Below are positions 41,899 through 49,639 of a stretch of 64,000 nucleotides of DNA, piece after piece (the first letter of the stretch is position 1; each line of letters starts with the position of its first letter). Source of the DNA: Actinomadura atramentaria DSM 43919 (GTDB taxonomy: Bacteria > Actinomycetota > Actinomycetes > Streptosporangiales > Streptosporangiaceae); NCBI RefSeq assembly GCF_000381885.1, contig NZ_KB907217.1:62001-126000 (forward strand). Reading direction: 5' to 3'. The notes below the pieces were generated by a model. The model worked only from the letters and a program-made list of their open reading frames with translations. It was not told where the DNA came from and did not search any database. Position numbers and translations under genes: made by a program.

Positions 41899-43977
41899 TC
41901 AGGCCAGCCCGGCCGGGAGGTCGCCCGCGTGCAGGACGGTCAGGGACGTGACGGCCCTGGTCAGCACCACGTACAGCCGCGCCGCGCCGCGCTCCTCGGC
42001 GGCGGCGATCCCGGCGGGGTCGGCGACGACGACGTGGTCGTACTCCAGGCCCTTGGCGACGGTCGCGGGGACGACCCACAGCCGCTCGTCGCCGGGCGTC
42101 GCGGTCCCGTCCGCGCCCAGCGTCCCGTGCGGGACGCCCGCGTCTTCGAGCGCCGCCGCGCAGGCCGCCACCGCCGCGTCCGGCGCGATCACCGCGACCG
42201 AGCCGGGCCGCTCCAGCGCCGCGCGCGCCGCGTCCGGGACCGCGCCGACCGGGTCGGGGACGCGCCGCACCGCCAGCGACCCCGCGCCGGGCCGCAGCGA
42301 GCGCGGCGCGGCCAGCCCCGGCGCGATGCCCGGCAGCAGCCGCGCGGCGAAGTCCAGCACCTCCCCCGGCACCCGGAACCCGGTGGCCAGCTCGGTGACT
42401 TCGCCGTCCAGGCCCAGGTGCTCCAGGACCTCCCGCCACGACCGCGCCGACCACGGCGTCGTGCCCTGCGCCAGGTCCCCGAGGACGGTCGCGGACCCGC
42501 CCGCGCAGCGGCGGCCGAGGGCGCGGAGCTGCATCGGGGACAGGTCCTGCGCCTCGTCGGCGACCAGGTGGCCGAGCGCGGGGGTGCGCTCCATGAGGTC
42601 GGCCAGCTCGTCCAGCAGGGCGCGGTCGGCGCGGGTCCAGCGCGCCGACCGGTGCGACCGGTAGGGCTTGGCCCACAGCAGGGCGGCCCGCTCGTCGTCG
42701 TCGAGCGCGCCGCGCGCGGCGGTGCGCAGGAACTCCGCGTCCGACCAGAGCCGGTACAGCACCTGCTCGGGCGTCAGCTTCGGCCAGACGCGTTCCAGCA
42801 GTTCCTTGACGGGCTTGGACCGGGCGACCTGGTCCTGGACGCGGTCGTCGGGGGCCTCGCCGCGCCGCTCCATCCGGACCAGGATCTGGTGGGCGAGGCG
42901 CTGCGCGAACATCGCCCGCCCGGCCGCGTAGCGGACGGTGCCGCGCAGCGCGGCGGCCGTCTCGCGGACCTCGTGCTCGTCCAGCCGGTACCGGGCGATG
43001 CCCCGGGTGACCAGCAGGCCCTCGGTCGGCTTGGCGATGTGCAGCCACAGCGCGCGGCGCAGCACGCCGGCCAGCCGCGCGTCGCCCTTGAGCGCGGCGA
43101 CCGGCGCGGCTTCCTCGGCGGTCGGCGCGCCGAGCAGGTCGTCCACGGTGGCCTGCTCGACGCGGACCTCGCCGAGCGCGGGCAGCACCGCCGCGATGTA
43201 GGCCAGGAACGCCCGGTTCGGCCCGACGATCAGCACGCCGGACCGGGCCAGCCGCTCGCGGTGGGTGAACAGCAGGTACGCGGCGCGGTGCAGGCCGACG
43301 GCGGTCTTGCCGGTGCCCGGCGCGCCCTGGACGCACAGCGTGGTCGGCAGCTCGGCGCGGACCAGGACGTCCTGCTCGGGCTGGATCGTGGCGACGATGT
43401 CGCGCATCGGGCCGGTGCGCGGGCGCTCGATCTCGGCGGTGAGCAGCGCGGACGTGCCGAGCGCGCGGCCGTCCAGCGGCTCGTCCTCGAACGCGGTCAG
43501 CGCCCCGCCCCGGAACCCGAAGCGGCGGCGGCGCGCCCAGCCCATCGGGTCGGCGGGGCCCGCCTGGTAGAAGGCGCGGGAGACGGGGGCGCGCCAGTCC
43601 AGCACGAGGGGGCGGCCGGCGTCGCCGTCGTGGACGTGGCGGCGGCCGATGTGGAGGGCGGCGGGCAGGTCGTCGTCCGCCCCCGGCGCCGCGTCCGCCG
43701 TGGCGGGGGCGCGGTCGAGGCGGCCGAAGAACAGCGGGGTGTCGGGGTGGTCGGCGAGGGCGGCGACGCGCTGGTCCAGCAGCGACTCCAGGAACTGGCG
43801 CGACACCCAGTCGGCGGCGGTGTCGGCCGTCAGGGACGCGGCGCTCTCGCGCATCGCGCGCAGCGCGGCGCGGGCCTCGGCGAGGTAGGCGCGCTCGGCC
43901 TCGAGCACCGCCGTTTCCCCGGCCGGGTTGTCGGTGGGACGGGCGGGGTCGGGTTCGTCGGGTTTCTCCCCGGGCAT
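41899..43977 (-). CDS. helD: HelD/HelR-type RNA polymerase-associated helicase-like ATPase
   Basis: 692 residues, close to actinobacterial HelD. An N-terminal coiled coil (about 22-85: AVLEAERAYLAEARAALRAM) precedes the family block ALHIGRRHVHDGD and LVLDWRAPVSRAFYQA. Walker A GAPGTGKT lies at 218-225. UvrD-like motifs follow, including LVADEAQDLSPMQLRALGRR and, near the end, GLEYDHVVVADPAG. HelD recycles stalled RNA polymerase; the HelR branch displaces rifamycins. I see no rifamycin-associated element upstream. GGAGG lies 9 nt before the ATG. Confidence 0.9.
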   Translation of the reverse strand: MPGEKPDEPDPARPTDNPAGETAVLEAERAYLAEARAALRAMRESAASLTADTAADWVSRQFLESLLDQRVAALADHPDTPLFFGRLDRAPATADAAPGADDDLPAALHIGRRHVHDGDAGRPLVLDWRAPVSRAFYQAGPADPMGWARRRRFGFRGGALTAFEDEPLDGRALGTSALLTAEIERPRTGPMRDIVATIQPEQDVLVRAELPTTLCVQGAPGTGKTAVGLHRAAYLLFTHRERLARSGVLIVGPNRAFLAYIAAVLPALGEVRVEQATVDDLLGAPTAEEAAPVAALKGDARLAGVLRRALWLHIAKPTEGLLVTRGIARYRLDEHEVRETAAALRGTVRYAAGRAMFAQRLAHQILVRMERRGEAPDDRVQDQVARSKPVKELLERVWPKLTPEQVLYRLWSDAEFLRTAARGALDDDERAALLWAKPYRSHRSARWTRADRALLDELADLMERTPALGHLVADEAQDLSPMQLRALGRRCAGGSATVLGDLAQGTTPWSARSWREVLEHLGLDGEVTELATGFRVPGEVLDFAARLLPGIAPGLAAPRSLRPGAGSLAVRRVPDPVGAVPDAARAALERPGSVAVIAPDAAVAACAAALEDAGVPHGTLGADGTATPGDERLWVVPATVAKGLEYDHVVVADPAGIAAAEERGAARLYVVLTRAVTSLTVLHAGDLPAGLA

Positions 43978-44087
43978 GCGGACGGACCTCCGGACGAGGG
44001 TGTGGAAGAAGGCGGAACGGACCAGCCTAGCGGAGTCGGCGCAGGGCGTTGCCCGGTCGCGGCGGCGTCACTATCGTGGGAGTCCGC

Positions 44088-44103
44088 AGTGACCCACATC
44101 ACA
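44088..44103. promoter_or_regulatory. CRP/FNR-like site
   Basis: AGTGA-CCCACA-TCACA fits TGTGA-N6-TCACA at 9 of 10 defined positions. It lies 24 bp upstream of the LivM-like gene's ATG and in the divergent region shared with helD. Confidence 0.5.
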
Positions 44104-44127
44104 TGACCGGCGGCTCCCGGAGGTGCG

Positions 44128-45006
44128 ATGCGACCCGTGCGTGCCCGACACCGTCCGCCGCCCGCCGTCCCCGCGCTGCTCGCGGCCGCGCTCGCCGCCC
44201 TCGCGCTCCTGGCCGCCGCCGGACTCCCCCGCGCCGAGGTCCTGCCGGGCCTGGCGACGGGCGCGGCGGGCGCGGCGCTCGCGCTGCTGGCGCTCGTCCC
44301 GCTCACCGGGCCGGACGGGCCGGTCACCTTCGCGCCGCTCGCGGTCGCCGGGGCGAGCGCGGCGGTGTGCGGGGCGTGCGGGGCCTCCCCCGCGACCTGG
44401 TGGACCGCCGGGCCCGGCGCGGCCGCCGCCGGGGCGCTGCTCGCACGCGTCCCGCGCGGACCCCGGGCACGCCGCAACGCGGGGACGAGTCCCGTTCAGA
44501 TGAGCCCTTTGGGGATGAGACCCGTAAACCCGAGTCCCGTGGGGATGAGGCCGGTGGGGATGAGCCCCGGGCCGATGAGTCCCGTGGTGATGAGTGCCGT
44601 GCTGGTCGGCGCCGTGTTCGCGCTGCCCGCCGCGCCGCGGCCGCCGTCCGGCGGGCTCGCGGCGGCCGCCGTCGCGCTGGCGGCCGCGGTCGCGGCGCTC
44701 GTCGGCGTCGCGCGCGCGGGCGGGCGCGGACGGCTGGCGGTGGCCGTGCTGGACCGCGCGGACGCGGCGGCGCTGCTCGGCGTCCGCGCGGGCGCGGTCC
44801 GCGCCGCGCTCGGCGCGTGCTCGGCGGGGATCGCCGGGGCGGCCGGGCCGCCGCTGGCCGCCGCCGCCCGCACCGGCCCGGCCCTGCCCGGCGTGCCGCC
44901 CGGCGCGCTGCCGGGCGCGGTCGCGCTGGCGCTCGGCGCGGGCGTCGCGCTCGTCGCGGCGCGCCGCGCGCCCCGGCTCCGGACGGCGGCCGATGCGCGG
45001 CGCTGA
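44128..45006 (+). CDS. Divergent LivM-like membrane protein with a Met-Pro pentapeptide repeat
   Basis: 292 residues, very Ala-rich, with about six hydrophobic segments. The block VLDRADAAALLGVRAGAVRA followed by SAGIAGAAG matches the coupling loop of LivM permeases, but the other LivM signatures are absent. Residues 120-159 are eight tandem pentapeptides of the form M-S/R-P-V-G, with six Met, directly before a membrane segment. CGGAGGTGCG precedes the ATG. It overlaps the next gene, a LivG-like ATPase, by 14 nt. No binding-protein gene accompanies the pair. It could be a decayed importer or a repurposed membrane protein. Confidence 0.65.
   Translation: MRPVRARHRPPPAVPALLAAALAALALLAAAGLPRAEVLPGLATGAAGAALALLALVPLTGPDGPVTFAPLAVAGASAAVCGACGASPATWWTAGPGAAAAGALLARVPRGPRARRNAGTSPVQMSPLGMRPVNPSPVGMRPVGMSPGPMSPVVMSAVLVGAVFALPAAPRPPSGGLAAAAVALAAAVAALVGVARAGGRGRLAVAVLDRADAAALLGVRAGAVRAALGACSAGIAGAAGPPLAAAARTGPALPGVPPGALPGAVALALGAGVALVAARRAPRLRTAADARR
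44485..44604 (+). repeat. 15-bp coding minisatellite, eight units
   Basis: Eight imperfect 15-bp units of the type ATGAGTCCCGTGGGG in frame, encoding TSPVQ, MSPLG, MRPVN, PSPVG, MRPVG, MSPGP, MSPVV and MSAVL. Unit length is five codons, so copy-number change would not shift frame. Confidence 0.85.
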
Positions 45007-45790
45007 CCCAGAACCCGCGGAGTCCGCGGAACTGCGCGCGGACGGCCTGACGGTCCGGTTCGGCGCGGTCACCGCCGTCGACGCCGTCGACCTGGTCGCC
45101 CACCCCGGCGAGGTGACCGGCCTGGTCGGCGCGCCCGGCGCGGGCAAGACCGCGCTGTCGGACGCCCTCACCGGCCTGCTGCGCCCCGCCGCGGGGACCG
45201 TCCGCCTCGCCGGGGCCGACGTCACCGCCGCCCCGCCCCGCGCGCGGGCGCGGCGCGGCCTGGCCCGCACGTTCGCCGAGCCCGCGCCGTTCGGGTCGCT
45301 GACCGTCCGCGACAACGTGCGCGCCGCGGTGGAGATCCACGCCCGGACCCGGCCGGTCGCCGGGCGGGGCCCGGCGGACCGGCGCGCCCGGCGGCGCGCG
45401 CTGCGCCGCGCGGCGGCCGCGACCGCCGACGCGCTGCTGGACCGCGCCGGGATCGCCGCGTGGGCGGGCGTCCGCGCCGCCGCCGTCCCGGCCGACGCGG
45501 CGCGGCTGCTGGACATCGCCCGCGCCCTCGCGACGCGGCCGCGCGTGCTGCTGCTGGACGACCCGTCGGCGGGGCTGCCCGCCGCCGGGGCGCGGGCGCT
45601 GGAGGTGCTGCTGCGCGACCTGGCCGCCGACGGCCTCGCGGTCGTGCTGGCCGACCGGGAGCTGGAGCGCGTCCTCGGCGTCTGCGACACCCTGTACGTC
45701 CTGGACCGGGGCCGGGTCGTGGCGGCGGGCCCGCCCGCGCGCGTCCGCGCGGACCCGGCGGCCCGCGCCGCGCTCGCCATGCCCGGCTGA
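44993..45790 (+). CDS. LivG-like ABC ATPase with degenerate catalytic motifs
   Basis: 265 residues. Walker A GAPGAGKT (46-53) is intact. The Q-loop, ARTFQ in LivG, reads ARTFA (91-95). The signature, LPYGQQR in LivG, reads VPADAAR (165-171). Walker B RVLLLDDP (184-191) has Asp190 in place of the catalytic Glu. The H-loop His is replaced by Arg222 (LADRELE). All residues that drive hydrolysis are thus altered, although the LivG scaffold is otherwise well kept (GLARTFAEPAPFGSLTVRDN). It may bind ATP but hydrolyse it poorly. It overlaps the LivM-like gene, its presumed partner. Confidence 0.8.
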   Translation: MRGADPEPAESAELRADGLTVRFGAVTAVDAVDLVAHPGEVTGLVGAPGAGKTALSDALTGLLRPAAGTVRLAGADVTAAPPRARARRGLARTFAEPAPFGSLTVRDNVRAAVEIHARTRPVAGRGPADRRARRRALRRAAAATADALLDRAGIAAWAGVRAAAVPADAARLLDIARALATRPRVLLLDDPSAGLPAAGARALEVLLRDLAADGLAVVLADRELERVLGVCDTLYVLDRGRVVAAGPPARVRADPAARAALAMPG

Positions 45791-45868
45791 CCAGCCCGCA
45801 CGGGTCCGCCCGCGGGCGATAATCGGGACGCGGGCACGGTTTCCGCAGTCGTCCTCCGGAGGTTTCAC

Positions 45869-46450
45869 ATGGGTTCCCCGCCGCGCCCGGTGCGCGACGC
45901 GCTGCTGGACGCCGCCGCCGACCTGCTCGTCCGGCGCGGGTACCGGGGGGTGCGCATGCAGGACGTGGCGGCCGCGGCGGGCGTCAGCCGGCAGACCGTC
46001 TACAACGAGTTCGGCGACAAGTGGGGCCTGGCGAGCGCCGTGGTGATGCGCGACAATGACCGCTACCTCGACGGCATCGACCGCATCCTGGCCGAGCACG
46101 GCGACCTGTACGCGGCGGTCGTCGCGGCGGTGGAGTTCACGCTGGAGCTGTCGGCGGACGACCCCATCAAGAAGGTCGTGCTGACCGGCGCGGGCGGCGA
46201 CGAGCTGCTGCCGCTGCTGACGACGCGCGCCGAGCCGGTGCTGTTCGCCGCGCGCGCCCGCATCGTGGAGCACGCGCTGGCGCGCTGGCCGGAGCTGGAC
46301 CGGCCGGGGTTCGCCGACGCGGCCGACGCGGCCGTCCGGCTGGTGATGAGCCACATCGTGCTGCCGTCGTCGCCGCCGGACCGCACCGCGCGGCTGATCG
46401 CGCGCCTGGTCGTCCGCTACCTGGACCTGCCCGCCCCGCCGGGTCAGTGA
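45869..46450 (+). CDS. TetR-family transcriptional regulator
   Basis: 193 residues. HTH at about 8-55 (RDALLDAAADLLVRRGYRGV, MQDVAAAAGVSRQTVYNEFGDK) and a C-terminal ligand domain with VEFTLELSADDPIKKVVLTG. CCGGAGGTTTCAC lies before the ATG and GATAAT, a near-perfect -10, some 40 bp upstream. It sits 55 nt before an acyl-CoA dehydrogenase gene that has its own -10 and a dyad, a plausible target. It resembles regulators of alkane and fatty-acid genes. Confidence 0.9.
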   Translation: MGSPPRPVRDALLDAAADLLVRRGYRGVRMQDVAAAAGVSRQTVYNEFGDKWGLASAVVMRDNDRYLDGIDRILAEHGDLYAAVVAAVEFTLELSADDPIKKVVLTGAGGDELLPLLTTRAEPVLFAARARIVEHALARWPELDRPGFADAADAAVRLVMSHIVLPSSPPDRTARLIARLVVRYLDLPAPPGQ

Positions 46451-46468
46451 CCACTTACCGCCGTGCGC

Positions 46469-46492
46469 TACGGTGGACCGAACGACGTTCGG
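46469..46492 (+). promoter_or_regulatory. -10 TACGGT and dyad before the acyl-CoA dehydrogenase gene
   Basis: TACGGT (46469-46474) is followed by CCGAAC-GAC-GTTCGG (46478-46492), a perfect 6-3-6 dyad overlapping the expected transcript start. The tetR gene upstream is a candidate source of the binding protein. Confidence 0.5.
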
Positions 46493-46504
46493 AGGAGGTT
46501 TCGG

Positions 46505-47686
46505 GTGGACTTCGACCTGCCGGAGAGCGCGCTCGCGGTCCGCGAGGGCGTCCGCGCCATCGCCGCGAAGTACGACCAGGCGTACTGGGACCGCTGCGAC
46601 GCCGACAAGCGCTGGCCCGAGGAGGTCTGGGCCGAGCTCGTCGCGGGCGGCTGGCACAGCCTGGCGATCCCCGAGGAGCACGGCGGCGCGGGCCAGGGCC
46701 TGCTGGAGCTGGCCGTCGCGCTGGAGAGCCTGGCGGCGGGCGGCGCGGGCGGGGCCGCGTCCTTCCTCTACCTGCTGACGCCCGCGTTCGGCGGCCTGAC
46801 CGTCGCCCGGCACGGCACCGACGCGCAGAAGCGCGAGTTCCTGCCCGCCATCGCGGCGGGCGAGCTGGAGACGTGCTTCGCCGTCACCGAGCCCGACGCG
46901 GGCAGCAACGCCATGAACATCACCACCCACGCCCGGCGCGACGGCGGCGACTACCTGGTCAGCGGGCAGAAGATCTGGATCTCCGGCGTCGAGCGCGCCG
47001 ACTTCCTCGTCCTGGTCGCCCGGACGATCCCCGCCGCCGAGGCCCGCCCCCGCACCAACGGCTTCACGGTGCTGCTCGTGGACGTCAGGGAGGCCGTCGC
47101 CGCCGGGACGCTCAGCTACCGGCCCATCCCCAAGCTCGGCACCAACACCGTCGCGTCGAACATGGTGTTCCTCGACGACGTCCGCGTCCCCGCCGACCGC
47201 GTCCTCGGCGAACCCGACCGGGGCTTCGCCGTCCTGTGGGACATCCTCAACCCCGAACGCGTCCTCGCCGCCGCGGGCGGCGTCGGCTCCGCCGAGCTGA
47301 TCCTGGAGATCGCCGCCGCCTACGCCCGCGAGCGCGCCCCCTTCGGCACCCCCATCGGCGCGAACCAGGCCGTCGCGTTCCCCCTCGCCAAGATCAAGGC
47401 GCAGGTCGAACTCGCCCGGCTCATGGCGTACAAGGCCGCCTGGCTGTGGGACCGGGGACGGCCCTGCGGCTCGGAGGCCAACATCGCCAAGCTCACCGCC
47501 GCCGACGCGGGCTGGCAGGCCGCCGACCGCGCCTTCCAGACCTTCGGCGGCATGGCCTACTCCCTGGAGTACCCGATCGCCCGCATGTTCCGGGACGCCC
47601 GCATCGCCAAGAACATCCCGGTCGCCGAGGAACTCGTCCTCGCGCACATCGCCCAGCACGAGCTGAACCTCCCCCGCTCGTACTGA
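46505..47686 (+). CDS. Acyl-CoA dehydrogenase
   Basis: 393 residues from a GTG 8 nt behind GGAGGAGG. Complete ACAD: CFAVTEPDAGSNAMNITTHARR, YLVSGQKIWISGVERADFLVLVART, the flavin/dimer region YARERAPFGTPIGANQAVAFPLA, and the C-terminal QTFGGMAYSLEYPIARMFRDAR. It oxidises an acyl-CoA in the cytoplasm with ETF as electron acceptor. It is separate from the paired ACADs at 39.5-41.8 kb. The SRPBCC gene follows after 92 nt and could share its transcript. Confidence 0.93.
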   Translation: MDFDLPESALAVREGVRAIAAKYDQAYWDRCDADKRWPEEVWAELVAGGWHSLAIPEEHGGAGQGLLELAVALESLAAGGAGGAASFLYLLTPAFGGLTVARHGTDAQKREFLPAIAAGELETCFAVTEPDAGSNAMNITTHARRDGGDYLVSGQKIWISGVERADFLVLVARTIPAAEARPRTNGFTVLLVDVREAVAAGTLSYRPIPKLGTNTVASNMVFLDDVRVPADRVLGEPDRGFAVLWDILNPERVLAAAGGVGSAELILEIAAAYARERAPFGTPIGANQAVAFPLAKIKAQVELARLMAYKAAWLWDRGRPCGSEANIAKLTAADAGWQAADRAFQTFGGMAYSLEYPIARMFRDARIAKNIPVAEELVLAHIAQHELNLPRSY

Positions 47687-47778
47687 ACCGCCGCCGAAAC
47701 GTCGGCATCGGGGTGTTGCCCGGATCACATCCACGGCGCAGCATGGGAGAAATCCCCGCCCGCGCCGAGGAGCCCCCG

Positions 47779-48207
47779 ATGCCGACGCCGTACGCCAGCG
47801 CCGTCCTCAACGCCACCGCCGACGAGGTGTGGGCCTACGTCCGCGACTTCGGCAACGCCGAATGGCTGCCCGGCCTGGACACCGGCGTCATCGAGGACGG
47901 CGGCCCCGCCGACCGCGTCGGCTGCGTCCGGCGGCTCATCGGCCCCGGCTCGGTGTTCCGCGAGCGCCTCACCGCCCTCGACGACGCCGCCCGCTCCCTG
48001 TCCTACGAGATCCTGGAGTGCCCGCTGCCGATCCGCGCCGGCCGCGCGCGGCTGCGCGTCGCGCCCGTCACCGGGACCGGGCAGGCGTTCGTCGAGTGGC
48101 AGGGCGTCATCACCGCCGACCCCGCCGACGAGGAGGCGATGGAGAAGACGTTCGCGGGCGGCCTCTACGGCGGCGGCCTGGAATCCCTCGCCCGCCGCTT
48201 CGCCTGA
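47779..48207 (+). CDS. SRPBCC-superfamily (polyketide cyclase/START-like) protein
   Basis: 142 residues. The opening YASAVLNATADEVWAYVRDFGNAEWLPGL and the pattern GCVRRLIGPGSVFRERLTALDD and LSYEILECPLPI are standard for the SRPBCC lipid/small-ligand pocket fold, with a long C-terminal helix. It likely binds a hydrophobic ligand; catalytic function is not evident. CGAGGAG gives a ribosome site. It converges on the hydrolase gene with a 6-nt gap. Confidence 0.85.
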   Translation: MPTPYASAVLNATADEVWAYVRDFGNAEWLPGLDTGVIEDGGPADRVGCVRRLIGPGSVFRERLTALDDAARSLSYEILECPLPIRAGRARLRVAPVTGTGQAFVEWQGVITADPADEEAMEKTFAGGLYGGGLESLARRFA

Positions 48208-48213
48208 CGCCGC

Positions 48214-49155
48214 TCAGGCCGGCGCGACGTCCCGCGTCCCGAACGCCGCGCGCAGCCGCCCCACGGCCCACTCCCGCGCCGCCGCGCCGGTGTCGAACAG
48301 CTCCGGCAGCAGGAAGAACGAGTGGACGACGCCCGGGAAGCAGCGGTGCGCGACCGGCACCCCGGCCGCCGCGAGCCGCCGCGCGTAGGCGTCGCCCTCG
48401 TCGCGCAGGATGTCGTACTCGGCGGTGACGACCGTCGCGGGCGCGACGCCCGACAGGTCCGGGGCGCGCAGCGGCGCGAGCAGCGGGTCGGCCGGGTCCG
48501 CGCCCGCCCGGTACAGCTCCATGAACCGCGCCATCTCCTCGCCGTCCAGCCCGTACCCGGACCCGTAGTCCCGCCAGCTCGGCGTGTCGCGCGCGGTGTC
48601 GGTCACCGGGTAGACGAGGAGCTGGTGCGCCAGGTCCACGCCCCGGTCGCGGGCGAGCAGCGCGACGACGGCCGCCAGGTTCCCGCCCGCGCTGTCCCCG
48701 CCGACCGCCAGCCGCGCCGGGTCGGCCCCGAACCGGCCCGGGTCGGCGGCGACCGCCTCGGTCACCGCCCACGCGTCCCGCACCGCCGCCGGGAACGGGT
48801 GCTCGGGCGCGAGCCGGTAGTCGACCGACAGCACCGCGCAGCCCGCCTCCGCCGCCAGGTCGCGGCACGAGACGTCCACGTTCTCCAGTCCCCCGAGCAC
48901 CCAGCCGCCGCCGTGCAGGTACACCAGCGCGGGCAGCGGCGCGCCCGCGGGCTCCGGCCGGTACAGCCGGACGGGCACCGGCCCGTCCGGACCGTCCACC
49001 GCGAGGTCGGCGACGCGCGGCAGCGGGCGGCGCTCGACCGGGTACTCCAGGTTCAGGACGCGCCGGGACTCCTCGATCGAGGGCGGCTCCGCGGCGAGCG
49101 CCCGCATCCCCGCCAACTGCTCCAGGAAGCGCGCGGTCTGGGGGTGCAACGCCAT
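48214..49155 (-). CDS. Alpha/beta hydrolase, hormone-sensitive lipase family
   Basis: 313 residues. HSL-family motif LVYLHGGGWVLGG (oxyanion hole), nucleophile elbow GGDSAGGNLAAV, catalytic Asp in VTAEYDILRDEG and His in GVVHSFFLLPEL. No signal peptide, so a cytoplasmic esterase acting on short to medium acyl esters. Its promoter lies in the 484-bp gene-free region to the right. Confidence 0.92.
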   Translation of the reverse strand: MALHPQTARFLEQLAGMRALAAEPPSIEESRRVLNLEYPVERRPLPRVADLAVDGPDGPVPVRLYRPEPAGAPLPALVYLHGGGWVLGGLENVDVSCRDLAAEAGCAVLSVDYRLAPEHPFPAAVRDAWAVTEAVAADPGRFGADPARLAVGGDSAGGNLAAVVALLARDRGVDLAHQLLVYPVTDTARDTPSWRDYGSGYGLDGEEMARFMELYRAGADPADPLLAPLRAPDLSGVAPATVVTAEYDILRDEGDAYARRLAAAGVPVAHRCFPGVVHSFFLLPELFDTGAAAREWAVGRLRAAFGTRDVAPA

Positions 49156-49639
49156 CGACGTCCTCCTCGGCTAGGGCTCGGGCACCGGTGCGGTTCCCCG
49201 CGTGGCCGCGTCCAATCGTGGCCCGCCCGACATCCCGGTGACTCCCCGCGCATCCTGCCGTGCCACCGGCCCGCGCGCCGTGACGCGGGACACGCCGCGC
49301 CGCGCCGCGGCCCCGGTGGAGGAATCACCACCCGGAACAAGGATCTTCCACCACTTTCCCGAAGGATCGCCCAGCAAGATCATGTGATCACATTTACCGC
49401 AACCCGCACCGACTCGACAAATACCGATCAGTATCCTTCCTCCCGGCCAGCAATGCTCCCATTACTGGAAATCCTGATCCGATTACTCTTCGAAGCGGCC
49501 TGCGTGTCTTGCCGGGAATCGGTTGAGTACCTGCGACGATCGGTGCGAGAATCTCACCGAGTCGGACGACCGGGGGCACAAGGGGTGCCGGGGAACACCG
49601 ATCGGCCGTGGACGAAGCCTTGGGGGGCGTGACCGGTAA
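49156..49639. other. Gene-free stretch between hydrolase and flavohemoglobin genes
   Basis: 484 bp between divergent genes. The middle (about 49380-49540) is distinctly A+T-rich for this chromosome. It contains the perfect palindrome ATGTGATCACAT (49382-49393) and a dyad GGCAC-AAGGG-GTGCC (49575-49589) 51 bp before the flavohemoglobin start. Open frames across it lack ribosome sites. I read it as a regulatory region, perhaps NO- or redox-responsive given the gene to the right. Confidence 0.5.

Noticed and set aside
43978..44087. Rifamycin-associated element upstream of helD
   Set aside because: No copy of the conserved G/C-flanked dyad was found by eye, so rifamycin induction is not claimed.
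44485..44604. CRISPR-like array
   Set aside because: Units are contiguous 15-bp imperfect coding repeats without spacers.
49171..49383. A 70-codon leftward frame beginning MILLGDPSGKWWKIL between the hydrolase and flavohemoglobin genes
   Set aside because: No ribosome site before the ATG, low-complexity C-terminal half, and no recognisable domain.
49382..49393. ATGTGATCACAT as a CRP site
   Set aside because: The TGTGA and TCACA halves are fused with no 6-bp spacer, so it does not fit CRP/FNR; kept only as an unassigned palindrome.
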